DNA of 23,912 bases from DATBFX01 sp036558305 (GTDB lineage Bacteria > Chloroflexota > Chloroflexia > Thermomicrobiales > UBA6265): positions 1-23,912 of the forward strand of contig DATBFX010000126.1 in the NCBI GenBank assembly GCA_036558305.1. The letters are read 5' to 3'. Of the stretch, positions 13,919 to 21,543 are shown piece by piece (position 1 is the first letter of the stretch; each line of letters opens with the position of its first letter). Position numbers and translations under genes: made by a program. A model generated the notes under the pieces. That model made no database searches, was not told the origin of the DNA, and saw nothing but the letters and a program-made list of their open reading frames with translations.

Positions 13919-16144
13919 CTACTCGACGAGCGCCCGCTCGGGCACGAGCCGGCGCAACGGCGTCGGCAGCCACCAGTTCCAGGATCCGAGCAACCGCATC
14001 GTCGCCGGTACGAGGAGGGCACGCACGACCGTCGCATCGAGGGCGACGGCCAGCGCGATGCCCAAACCGAGCGCCTTGATCAGGATGACGTCGGCCGAGA
14101 CGAACGAGGCGGTGACGACGACGACGATCAGCGCCGCGCTGGTGATGATCCGACCGCTCCGTTGCAACCCGGCGGCGACGCTGGCGGTATTGTCGCCGGT
14201 CCGATCCCACTCTTCGCGGACGCGGCTGAGCAGGAAAACCTCGTAGTCCATGCTGAGTCCGAAGAGGACGCAAAACATGATCACCGGCAGCGACGCCTCG
14301 ACGTAGCCGAGCGGAGCGAAATCCAGGAGTCCGGAGAAATGCCCCTCCTGGAACACGTAGACGAGGGCGCCGTACGACGCGACGATCGAGAGCGTATTCA
14401 TCACGATCGCCTTCAGCGGCAGCACGACCGATCGGAAGAGGAGGAGCAGGACCAGATACGTCGCGACGACGATCAGCGCGATCGCCCGTGGGAAGTCGCC
14501 GTACATGAGGCGGACCGTGTCGACGATGTCGGCGGTGCCGCCGCCGACGAGGACGGTCAGATCGCCGCCGGGGCTCTCGGCGCGCAGATCACGGAGCAAT
14601 GCCTTGTTTTCCGACGAGTTCGCGTAGCTCCGTGAGTAGGCGACGATGACCGCGGCGTTGTCGTTCGCGAGTTGCCCCAGCGGCGAATCGACCGCCAGCC
14701 CTCCCAACCGCCGGCGGAGTTGGACGAGGGCGACCGCCTGCTCCCGCGTCACGGTCCCGTCGAACGCCGCGATCCCATCCACCCGCGCGATCCGGGGGTC
14801 CTGGCGGAGTCGCTCGGTCAGGTCGTAGAGCGCGGCAACGTTGTTGGGGGCGAAGATCGAGGTCGGCGATTGAACGACCACGACGAAGGGCGAGATTTCG
14901 CCCGGCCCGTACTCCCGGACGATCAGGTCGAATGCCTGACGCGACGGCAGGTCGGTCGGCAGGATCGTGGCATCGGGCGACGAGACGTCGACGTGAAGGA
15001 AGGGAGCGCCGAGCAAGAGCAGCAATGCCAGCGTCGGGACGAGGACGGCGACCGGATGGCGCATCACCCGGTGCGATAGGGCCGACCAGAAACCGCCCTC
15101 GCCGGCTTCGATCTGCGGTGCACGGCGAACGAGGCGAAACCGATCGATGCGGGTTCCAATCACCGAAAGGACGGCGGGGAGAAGGGTCAGCGCGGCCAGG
15201 ACGGAGCAGAAGACGACCACGACGCCGGCGATCCCGACCGATCGCAGAAACATGAACCCGAAGAGCGTCAGACCGGAGAGCCCGATCAGCACGGTCAAAC
15301 CGGAAAAGAAGATCGCTCGACCTGCCGTCCCCACCGTCACCTCGACCGCCGCCGCGACGTCGCCGTCGCGCCGCGAGAGTTCCTCCCGGAACCGGCTGGT
15401 GACGAACAGCGAATAGTCGACCGCCAAGCCGAGACCGAGCATCGTCGCCAGGTTCAGCACGAAGATCGACAGATCGGTCACCTGCGCGATCCCGTAGAGC
15501 GCCAGCAGAACCGTCGCCACCCCGAGTCCGCCGACCGCCAGCGGCACCACGGCCGCGACCACCGACCCGAAGACGAGCAGCAGCGCCGCCAGCGCAAACG
15601 GGAACGCGATCACCTCGGCCCGGCGCAGGTCGCGCTGACTGACCGTCTCGATGTCGGCGTAGAAGGCGGGCCCACCGGCGACGAGCAGCGAAAGGTCGGG
15701 CGGGTGTCGAAGCGCCGCTTTGAACGCCGGGATGTCCCGCTGTGCTTCCTCCGGCGGCAGATTCAATCCGACCAGGGCGTAGGCGGTGTGACCGTCGCGG
15801 GCGATCAAGTGTGGATCGTCGGTAGGGAGGACGACGTGCGTGACGTTTGGCAGCTCCGAGACGCCGGCCAACGCGGCGCGCACCTCGGCGCCGAATTTCG
15901 GGTTCGTCGCGACCAGGCCGTCGGAATGGAAGATGACGACGACGGTCGAGGGGCTGAATCCGAGGTCGCGTTCGAGGACGTCGGCCGCCCGCGCGGCATC
16001 GGTCTTGTCCGAACTGAAGCCGCCGACCTTGAGCGGCTCTTCGACCCGGAGGAGAAAGGGGATCGAGACCGCGAAAACGACGAACCAGGCGACGATGACC
16101 GGCCAACGCCGGCGATGCGCAAAGCGACCAATCGAGACGAACAC
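13919..16144 (-). CDS. MmpL-family RND transporter
   Basis: The 741-residue protein has the duplicated RND layout. TM1 (about 13-33) is followed by an extracytoplasmic domain (about 34-175) and a block of five helices (about 176-330). TM7, a second extracytoplasmic domain and a second block of helices to about 720 complete it. The two proton-relay Asp-Tyr pairs of the MmpL group are present: GLAVDYSLFVTSRFREEL (Asp243-Tyr244) and GLSMDYEVFLLSRVREEW (Asp633-Tyr634). Such proteins export lipids or hydrophobic compounds using the proton gradient; the substrate here is unknown. The start is GTG with GAGGG 6 nt upstream. It lacks the long cytoplasmic C-terminal domain of MmpL3. The M48 protease gene follows 129 bp downstream. 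Confidence 0.9.
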   Translation of the reverse strand: MFVSIGRFAHRRRWPVIVAWFVVFAVSIPFLLRVEEPLKVGGFSSDKTDAARAADVLERDLGFSPSTVVVIFHSDGLVATNPKFGAEVRAALAGVSELPNVTHVVLPTDDPHLIARDGHTAYALVGLNLPPEEAQRDIPAFKAALRHPPDLSLLVAGGPAFYADIETVSQRDLRRAEVIAFPFALAALLLVFGSVVAAVVPLAVGGLGVATVLLALYGIAQVTDLSIFVLNLATMLGLGLAVDYSLFVTSRFREELSRRDGDVAAAVEVTVGTAGRAIFFSGLTVLIGLSGLTLFGFMFLRSVGIAGVVVVFCSVLAALTLLPAVLSVIGTRIDRFRLVRRAPQIEAGEGGFWSALSHRVMRHPVAVLVPTLALLLLLGAPFLHVDVSSPDATILPTDLPSRQAFDLIVREYGPGEISPFVVVVQSPTSIFAPNNVAALYDLTERLRQDPRIARVDGIAAFDGTVTREQAVALVQLRRRLGGLAVDSPLGQLANDNAAVIVAYSRSYANSSENKALLRDLRAESPGGDLTVLVGGGTADIVDTVRLMYGDFPRAIALIVVATYLVLLLLFRSVVLPLKAIVMNTLSIVASYGALVYVFQEGHFSGLLDFAPLGYVEASLPVIMFCVLFGLSMDYEVFLLSRVREEWDRTGDNTASVAAGLQRSGRIITSAALIVVVVTASFVSADVILIKALGLGIALAVALDATVVRALLVPATMRLLGSWNWWLPTPLRRLVPERALVE

Positions 16145-16248
16145 CGAAAACCCTCAATGCAACCGTCGACCGTCCTCCGTCGGGACCGTACCCCGCGCAA
16201 AGATACCCGCCGCTCGGGTCGACGGGCCAGCCGGCGCCGTCGTCTCGA

Positions 16249-16608
16249 TCACTCGCCGATTTCGACAAATCGCCCCTGGTCATCCCGGCGAACCGATCGC
16301 ACCGCGACGACCGCATCGAGGTTGAGCGGACCGTAGATGTGGGGGAAGACGTGGGCGGGGTCTTCGTACCTGACCGGTGCGGCGAGCCGATCGCGAGCGA
16401 TGGAGAGGACGACGTAGGCACGGGGGTCGCCCGTGTAATAGCGGTTGCCGACCGCGATCACCTCGTCCTCCCCGTCGGTGCAGTGGATGAAGCCGTCCGA
16501 ATCGAATGCGTCCGGCAGGTACTGGTTGCCAGACGATCGTGCCTCCCACACATCGCGAGGGACCAGGTGAAAGGTGATCGGCGGGTGATCGAGGTTTGCG
16601 CGGTTCAC
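16249..16608 (-). CDS. DUF952 family protein
   Basis: This 119-residue protein matches DUF952 across its whole length: ITFHLVPRDVWE, YLPDAFDSDGFIHCTDGEDEV, GNRYY, YVVLSIARDRLAAPVRYEDP and VFPHIYGPLNLDAVVAV. The conserved FIHC-T and FPHIYGPLN blocks and the Arg/Glu in VRYEDP resemble an ADP-ribosyltransferase-like fold as I recall it; the biochemical role is not established. I chose the GTG at 16608, with AAGG 9 nt upstream, over a TTG at 16614 that would sit too close to the ribosome site. It lies between the Nif3-like gene and the MmpL gene on the same strand. Confidence 0.88.
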   Translation of the reverse strand: MNRANLDHPPITFHLVPRDVWEARSSGNQYLPDAFDSDGFIHCTDGEDEVIAVGNRYYTGDPRAYVVLSIARDRLAAPVRYEDPAHVFPHIYGPLNLDAVVAVRSVRRDDQGRFVEIGE

Positions 16609-16636
16609 AGGCAAACACCTTCCCCACGAAACACTT

Positions 16637-16657
16637 GGAGGGGCGGACCGCCCCTAC
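16637..16657. repeat. Short palindrome of the same family as 10978-11066
   Basis: AGGGGCGG-A-CCGCCCCT (16639-16655) is a 17-bp palindrome, followed by AC. Its arm is the same as the AGGGGCGGACC arm near 10980 and 11060. It lies in the 100-bp gap between the Nif3-like stop and the DUF952 start. It looks like a dispersed extragenic palindrome. Confidence 0.6.
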
Positions 16658-16708
16658 GCATCATCTGCGAACCTCCAGCTATGCAGACGGGCAAATGGAC
16701 AATTTTTT

Positions 16709-17548
16709 CTACACCACACCGCTCATCCGGATCACCTCGACACCGCGCTCCTCCAACGCTTTGACCAATCGGTTCACGCCGATCAGGTCGGACGCGATGT
16801 GTCCGGAGACGACGACGTTCCCGGAAGGTGCGGGGAGCGCCCGCAACCGCTCCGCCTCCTCGGGCGCGAGGTGGATGTAGACGACGGTGCCGATGCCGTA
16901 GGCGAAGAGCGTCTGGGCAACCGCGAACCCACCGTTGGTGCCTGCCCCGTGGTAGACGACGACCCACCCCGCTGATCCATCGAGTCGCCCGACGGGAACC
17001 ATGACGCGCGTCGGGGCATCCCGGATTTCCGGAATCGTCCGGAGCGCGGCAACGACGTCGCCGACGAGGGGTTCCCGACCGAGACCGTCGAGGTGGCGCT
17101 GGATCGTCTCGTCCATGACGCGGCGGCCGTATTCGTCGAGCGGCAGGTGGACGTTCAAGAAGGGCAAGCCGAGCAATCGCGCGACCGACGGTACGTGGTC
17201 GTGATTCGCCGCCTGGGCACGGAGCATGGCCCTGGCGATGGCAGGTTGGATGGTCTGGCGGGCGATCTCTTCCGGTACCCCGGCCTCGACCATCAGCTCG
17301 ACACCGCGGACCAGGACCTTGGGAAAATCGAGCACCGCGCTGCCGCCGGCCGGGTGGTGCGCGATCGCACCGTCAGCGCCGAGTTGCCGGGCAAGCAGCA
17401 ATTCCGCGGTACCGACGTCGATGCCGACCATGACGCGCCGCAAGCCGGAGCCGGGCACGTAGATCGCGCTGTCGCCGGGTACGACGCTCGTGCCGGCAAG
17501 GTCGAGTGCCGTCTGCATGATTTCGTCGGTCGAAATGCCGCCGTTCAT
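16709..17548 (-). CDS. Nif3-like dinuclear metal-centre protein (DUF34)
   Basis: The 279-residue protein has the metal-binding residues expected of the Nif3/YbgI group: His64-His65 in AIAHHPAGG, a likely Asp138 in NVHLPLDEYG, and His250 with Asp254 in VVVSGHIASDLIGV. In E. coli YbgI the last residue is Glu, so an Asp here is a conservative change. A helical insert of about 35 residues between the HHP motif and Asp138 makes it longer than YbgI. Family members form hexameric toroids with two metals; their function is debated (a GTP cyclohydrolase I or DNA/metal-related role has been suggested). ATG 17548 has GGGAG 5 nt upstream. The gene is divergent from selD. Confidence 0.75.
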   Translation of the reverse strand: MNGGISTDEIMQTALDLAGTSVVPGDSAIYVPGSGLRRVMVGIDVGTAELLLARQLGADGAIAHHPAGGSAVLDFPKVLVRGVELMVEAGVPEEIARQTIQPAIARAMLRAQAANHDHVPSVARLLGLPFLNVHLPLDEYGRRVMDETIQRHLDGLGREPLVGDVVAALRTIPEIRDAPTRVMVPVGRLDGSAGWVVVYHGAGTNGGFAVAQTLFAYGIGTVVYIHLAPEEAERLRALPAPSGNVVVSGHIASDLIGVNRLVKALEERGVEVIRMSGVV

Positions 17549-17561
17549 CACCGCTCCCGGT

Positions 17562-17590
17562 TTGACGCCCCACCGGCTCACCCCTATTAT
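17562..17590 (+). promoter_or_regulatory. Promoter of selD
   Basis: TTGACG (17562-17567) and TATTAT (17585-17590) are separated by 17 bp. The expected start is near 17597, about 60 nt before the GTG of selD. The -35 box is embedded in a 17-nt block (17554-17570) identical to one at the Ser/Thr kinase promoter. Confidence 0.75.
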
Positions 17591-17657
17591 CGCGCCGCCG
17601 ACGTCGGTTGGGTGACGAGCGCGACAACCGCCGCGGTTGGGCACGAGGAGCGCGACC

Positions 17658-18701
17658 GTGCAGACACGCGACGAGATCCGCCTGACCACACTCGCCGGGT
17701 GCGCCGGCTGAGCGTCAAAGATGGGCCCCGAGGCCCTGGCGCAGGTGCTGCGTCCGCTCGCCCGCCATCACCACCCGAACCTGATCGTCGGTCTGCAAAC
17801 GAGCGACGACGCCGCCGTCTACCGTCTTTCCGACGAGCAGGCGATCATCCAGACGGTCGATTTCTTCCCGCCGGTCGTCGACGACGCCTTTGCCTACGGC
17901 GCGATCTCCGCCGCCAACAGCATGAGCGACATCTACGCGATGGGCGGCGACGTGCTCTTCGCCCTCAACATCGCCGCCTTCCCGGACGATCTCCCGCGGG
18001 AACTGCTTTCTCGCATCTTCGAGGGCGGCGCCGGCAAGGTCCTCGAAGCCGGGGGTGTGATCGCCGGCGGTCACACGGTCACGGACGACGAGCCCAAGTA
18101 CGGACTCTGCGTCACTGGCACGATCCACCCCGAGCGGATTCTGACCAAGGCCGGAGCGAAACCGGGCGACCGCCTCTTCCTCACCAAACCGATCGGCACC
18201 GGCGTGATCACGACGGCGCACAAGAACGGCGTCGTCTCCGACGAGCACCTTCAGGCCGCCCTCAACACCATGCTGAAGCTCAACCGCGCGGCATCCCTCG
18301 CCGCCAGGACGGTCGGCCCGAACGCGTGTACCGACGTCACCGGGTTCGGGCTCCTCGGCCACGGTTTCGAGATTGCGGACAAGAGCCGCGTCGGCCTGCG
18401 CATCAGGGCCTCTTCCGTGCCCATGCTACCGGGAGCGGAAGAGTACGCGACCCGTGGACAACTGCCGGGCGGGCTCGGACGGAACCGCGACTACTACGCG
18501 GCGGGGGGCGTGACGATCGCACCGAGCCTGCCCGCCGAATTGGCGGCGCTCCTCTATGATCCGCAAACGTCGGGAGGGCTCCTGCTCAGCGTCGCGGCGG
18601 ACAAGCGCGACGCGCTGCTCGAAGCCTTCGCCGAGGTTGGGGAAGCGATTTGGGAGATCGGTGAGGTCGTCGCCGGAACAGGCGTGACCGTCGCGCCGTA
18701 G
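17658..18701 (+). CDS. selD: Selenide, water dikinase (SelD), selenocysteine-containing
   Basis: SelD makes selenophosphate from selenide and ATP for selenocysteine and selenouridine synthesis. The frame from GTG 17658 (GAGGAG 7 nt upstream) reads MQTRDEIRLTTLAGCAG, then TGA (17709-17711), then ASKMGPEALAQVLRPLA. The TGA is codon 18, exactly where E. coli SelD has Cys17 and some bacteria have Sec. Lys21 matches E. coli Lys20. The remainder is typical: DDAAVYRLSD, QTVDFFPPVVDDAFAYG, NSMSDIYAMGG, AGGHTVTDDEPKYGL and PQTSGGLLLSV. The total of 347 residues is the usual length. An ATG at 17721 lies just after the TGA and would give a truncated protein without the active-site loop. I infer that TGA is decoded as Sec; this needs selA, selB and selC elsewhere in the genome. 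Confidence 0.93.
17701..17742 (+). promoter_or_regulatory. Candidate bacterial SECIS hairpin of selD
   Basis: Downstream of the TGA, GGGCC (17723-17727) pairs with GGCCC (17732-17736) around a 4-nt loop CCGA. An outer stem GCGCC (17701-17705) with GGCGC (17738-17742) encloses the TGA itself. The apical loop is about 16 nt after the TGA and carries a G, as bacterial SECIS elements commonly do. Folding was done by eye in a GC-rich region, so chance pairing is possible. Confidence 0.5.
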
Positions 18702-18726
18702 CGGGCGCCGCCCGAATGGAGTTTCC

Positions 18727-19626
18727 GTGGACCCCTCCACCGTCGCCGTGATCCTCAATCCCGCCTCCGGCGCGGGGAAAACCCTCAAGCTCGTGCCGCG
18801 GGTAACGAAGGCGCTCCAGGACCAGGGGCGGCCCTTCGATCTGCATCTGACGTCACGGGCGGGCGAAGCCCCGGAGGTGGCGCGCCAGTTCGCACTCGAC
18901 GGTGCGGCGGTGGTGATCGCGATCGGCGGCGACGGTACCATCAACGAGGTCGCCAACGGTCTGCTCGCGAGTGGTCGGGACGTGCCGCTCGGGCTCGTGC
19001 CCTCGGGGCACGGCAGCGACTTCGTGCGGACCGCTGGCACGGCGAAGTCGGTCGAGGAGGCAATCGGTAGGGCCTGCGGCGGAAAGACGAGGCGACGGAT
19101 CGACGTCGGACTGGCCGCGTTCGACGACGGCACGTCGCGCTACTTCCTCAACGTCGCCGGTTTGGGGTTCGACGCCGAGGTCGCCCAACGCGTGCTCAAG
19201 ACGCGATTGCCGGGCAGTACGCTCCCCTATCTCGTCGCCATCGTCGGTGCCCTCGCACGCTACCAGAACATCCAGGTCAAAGTCGAAGCCGACGGCGAGG
19301 TGATCTCCCAGACCGCCGTGTTCGTGACCGTCGCGAACGCCCAGTATTTCGGCGGCGGATTGCACATCGCGCCGATGGCCGCGGTCGACGACGGGCTGCT
19401 CGACTTCGCGGTGATCGGCGACTTCGCCAAGGTCGAGCTGATCCGCCAGGTCCCCAGCGTCTACCGCGGCACGCACGTCACCCACCCGAAGTTCCTGCAC
19501 CGCCGGGCGACGTCGATCCGGGTCGAGACGGCCCAACCCGCGCGCATCCAGGTCGACGGCGAGCTGGCGGGGAGCGCCCCGGTCACCTTCACCGTCGTCC
19601 CCGGCGCCCTGTGCCTGGCGGGATGA
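18727..19626 (+). CDS. Diacylglycerol-kinase-like lipid kinase (YegS/BmrU/DgkB type)
   Basis: The 299-residue protein has the DAGK catalytic domain: an N-terminal AVILNPASGAGKTLK, the nucleotide loop IAIGGDGTINEVANGLL (GGDGT at 67-71), then VPLGLVPSGHGSDFVRT. The C-terminal beta-rich domain has FGGGLHIAPMAAVDDGLLDFAVI and a final VDGELAGSAPVTF. It should phosphorylate diacylglycerol or a related lipid at the membrane surface. The usual PxGTGNDF motif is PSGHGSDF here (92-99), a noticeable change of Thr to His and Asn to Ser. The start is GTG with GGAG 5 nt upstream, 25 bp after selD. Its stop overlaps the rsmA start as ATGA. Confidence 0.87.
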   Translation: MDPSTVAVILNPASGAGKTLKLVPRVTKALQDQGRPFDLHLTSRAGEAPEVARQFALDGAAVVIAIGGDGTINEVANGLLASGRDVPLGLVPSGHGSDFVRTAGTAKSVEEAIGRACGGKTRRRIDVGLAAFDDGTSRYFLNVAGLGFDAEVAQRVLKTRLPGSTLPYLVAIVGALARYQNIQVKVEADGEVISQTAVFVTVANAQYFGGGLHIAPMAAVDDGLLDFAVIGDFAKVELIRQVPSVYRGTHVTHPKFLHRRATSIRVETAQPARIQVDGELAGSAPVTFTVVPGALCLAG

Positions 19627-20498
19627 ACGCCTCGTCTCCCAGCACATCCGTCTTGCCGACGTCCCGCCAGGGTTGGCAGTCGCTCCTCGATCGCCTCGGC
19701 ATTCGTCCCAGCAAGGGACTCGGCCAGAACTTCCTGTTCGAGCGGGGCGTGGTACAACGGATGGTGCGCGCGTTGGACGTCGGACCCGACGATCTCGTGC
19801 TCGAGATCGGCCCGGGTCTCGGTATCCTCTCCGAAGAGCTCCTCCATCACGCAAAGCAGATCGTTGCCGTCGAACTCGACCGGCGGCTGGCGGCGCACCT
19901 GAGAGAGACTTTCGCGAACGAACGGAAAATCCATCTGATCGAAGGCGACGCGCTGACGATCGACCTGTCCGAAATCGTCGGACCGAATCAGCCGTATCTG
20001 GTCGCGGCGAACCTCCCCTACTCCGTGGGAACGGCCGTGCTCCGGCGACTGCTCGAGACGCCGAACCGGCCGGAGCGACTGGCACTGATGGTCCAAAAGG
20101 AGGTTGCCGAGCGCCTCGTCGCCCGGCCGCCGAAGATGACCGTCGTCGGGGTCGCTACCCAGTTCTACGCCGAACCGCGAATCGCGTTCGCCGTGCCGCC
20201 GTCGGTCTTCATCCCGCCTCCAAACGTCGAATCGGCCGTCGTCCTCTTACAGACTCGCCGCGAATTGCCGTTGCCGGAGGCCGATCGCCCGCGGTTTTTC
20301 CGCATCGTCAACGCCGGTTTTCGCCACAAGCGCAAGCAACTCGCCAACTCGATTGCGGACGAACTCGACGCAGCCAAGGCAGACGTTGCCGCCTGGTTGA
20401 CCAAGGCAGGCGTTGACCCGATGCGCAGGGCCGAGACCCTCAGCGTCCCCGAGTGGATCGCGCTGACGCGGGCTGCTCCACCGGCACTCGCGCCATGA
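19623..20498 (+). CDS. rsmA: 16S rRNA (adenine1518-N6/adenine1519-N6)-dimethyltransferase (RsmA/KsgA)
   Basis: RsmA dimethylates two adjacent adenines in the 3' terminal hairpin of 16S rRNA during small-subunit assembly. The 291-residue product has GLGQNFL (32-38), SAM motif I EIGPGLGILS (61-70), VAVELDRRL, EGDALTIDL and the catalytic NLPYSV (Asn130-Tyr133). It also carries VPPSVFIPPPNVESAVV and RHKRKQLANSI. ATG 19623 was chosen for the ATGA overlap with the lipid kinase; a GTG at 19611 would add four residues. The gene overlaps ispE in the same way. The rsmA-ispE order is common in bacteria. The protein could be confused with Erm methyltransferases, but the motifs and context fit KsgA. Confidence 0.95.
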   Translation: MNASSPSTSVLPTSRQGWQSLLDRLGIRPSKGLGQNFLFERGVVQRMVRALDVGPDDLVLEIGPGLGILSEELLHHAKQIVAVELDRRLAAHLRETFANERKIHLIEGDALTIDLSEIVGPNQPYLVAANLPYSVGTAVLRRLLETPNRPERLALMVQKEVAERLVARPPKMTVVGVATQFYAEPRIAFAVPPSVFIPPPNVESAVVLLQTRRELPLPEADRPRFFRIVNAGFRHKRKQLANSIADELDAAKADVAAWLTKAGVDPMRRAETLSVPEWIALTRAAPPALAP

Positions 20499-21385
20499 CG
20501 ACCGTTCGCGCCCTGGCGCCGGCGAAACTCAACCTGGGGCTCGAGGTGGTTGGGAAGCGGCCGGATGGGTACCACGACATCGCCACGGTGATGCAGACCA
20601 TATCGGTGTTCGACCGCCTGACGGTCAGCCCGGCCCCGAACCTTCGACTACACGCCTCGGACCCGACGCTGGCAGACGAGGACAACCTGGTCACAAAGGC
20701 TGCTTCCCTCCTCCGCAGCGAGTTCGGTTGTTCGGCCGGGGCGTCGATCACGCTGGCGAAGCGAATCCCGGCGGCTGCCGGTCTCGGCGGCGCCAGCAGC
20801 GACGCCGCCGCCACCCTGGTTGCGCTGTCGCACCTCTGGCGACTCTCGCCCAATGCGACCACGTTGGTCGCCTTCGCCGCGCGAATCGGCAGCGACGTGC
20901 CGTTCCTGCTCGGCGGCGGCACCGCGCACATCGGAGGACGCGGCGAGATCAGAAGGCCGCTGCGACCACTCTCCGAGGTCTGGTTCGTCTTGCTCGTGCC
21001 GTCGGTGTCGATCCCGCGCAAAACCGCCACCCTCTATGCTGCGCTGACTCCGCACGACTTCAGTTCGGGCGATCGCACGAAGGATCTGGTGGCAACACTC
21101 GACGCGCGCGGTCCAATCCGTCCCGAACTCCTCGCCAATGCCTTCCGGCGACCACTCCTCGCACTGTGGCCCGATCTGGTCGAATACGAGCGGCACTTCG
21201 CCGACGCGGGCGCGCCATTTGTCGCCTTATCGGGGTCGGGACCGACGCTCTACACGTTGGTGGGAGACCGGCAGCGCGCGCGGACCATCGCCCGCGCGGC
21301 ACTCGATGCGATTCCTGTCGGGTCGCGCGTCTTCGTCGCGCGTCCGGTGGATCGAGCGCCACTTATCCGCATCGACGGGGATTGA
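20495..21385 (+). CDS. ispE: 4-diphosphocytidyl-2-C-methyl-D-erythritol kinase (IspE)
   Basis: IspE is the GHMP-family kinase of the MEP isoprenoid pathway; it phosphorylates CDP-methylerythritol at the 2-hydroxyl. The 296-residue product shows the N-terminal PAKLNLGLEVVGKRPDGYHDI (Lys11 region), the ATP loop IPAAAGLGGASSDAAATL (about 91-108), GSDVPFLLGGGTAHIGGRGE and the C-terminal ALSGSGPTLYTLV. The ATG overlaps the rsmA stop (ATGA). Presence of IspE means the organism makes isoprenoids by the MEP route, so the HMG-CoA lyase elsewhere in the window is most likely catabolic. Confidence 0.95.
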   Translation: MTTVRALAPAKLNLGLEVVGKRPDGYHDIATVMQTISVFDRLTVSPAPNLRLHASDPTLADEDNLVTKAASLLRSEFGCSAGASITLAKRIPAAAGLGGASSDAAATLVALSHLWRLSPNATTLVAFAARIGSDVPFLLGGGTAHIGGRGEIRRPLRPLSEVWFVLLVPSVSIPRKTATLYAALTPHDFSSGDRTKDLVATLDARGPIRPELLANAFRRPLLALWPDLVEYERHFADAGAPFVALSGSGPTLYTLVGDRQRARTIARAALDAIPVGSRVFVARPVDRAPLIRIDGD

Positions 21386-21455
21386 ACCGGGCAACGGCGC
21401 GGAACGCCGGCCGCCTCCCGTGCGTTCGAGCGATACGTCCGGTCGTCCATGCCAC

Positions 21456-21482
21456 CGCCGGATTTGCCGAGAATATCCGGCG
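21456..21482. promoter_or_regulatory. Inverted repeat just upstream of the kinase promoter
   Basis: CGCCGGAT (21456-21463) and ATCCGGCG (21475-21482) form a perfect 8-bp inverted repeat with an 11-nt spacer, ending 10 bp before the -35 box. It could be a regulator site, or a weak terminator of ispE without a T-run. The 158-bp gap 21386-21543 holds this repeat and the promoter. Confidence 0.45.
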
Positions 21483-21492
21483 TTCTCCCGGT

Positions 21493-21522
21493 TTGACGCC
21501 CGATTCGACGGCCACCTAGAAT
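21493..21522 (+). promoter_or_regulatory. Promoter of the PASTA Ser/Thr kinase gene
   Basis: TTGACG (21493-21498) and TAGAAT (21517-21522) are separated by 18 bp. The start would fall near 21529, almost on the GGAGG (21529-21533) ribosome site, so the leader is very short. The block 21485-21501 is identical to 17554-17570 upstream of selD. Confidence 0.7.
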
Positions 21523-21543
21523 CCACCCGGAGGCGCCAACGAC

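Noticed and set aside
14589..16421. 610-codon minus-strand frame overlapping the MmpL gene
   Set aside because: It is another frame of the same strand as the MmpL gene and is Arg/Gly/Ala-rich without membrane segments.
17721..18701. selD starting at ATG 17721
   Set aside because: It would omit the catalytic Sec/Lys loop, although family-like sequence continues in frame upstream of the TGA.
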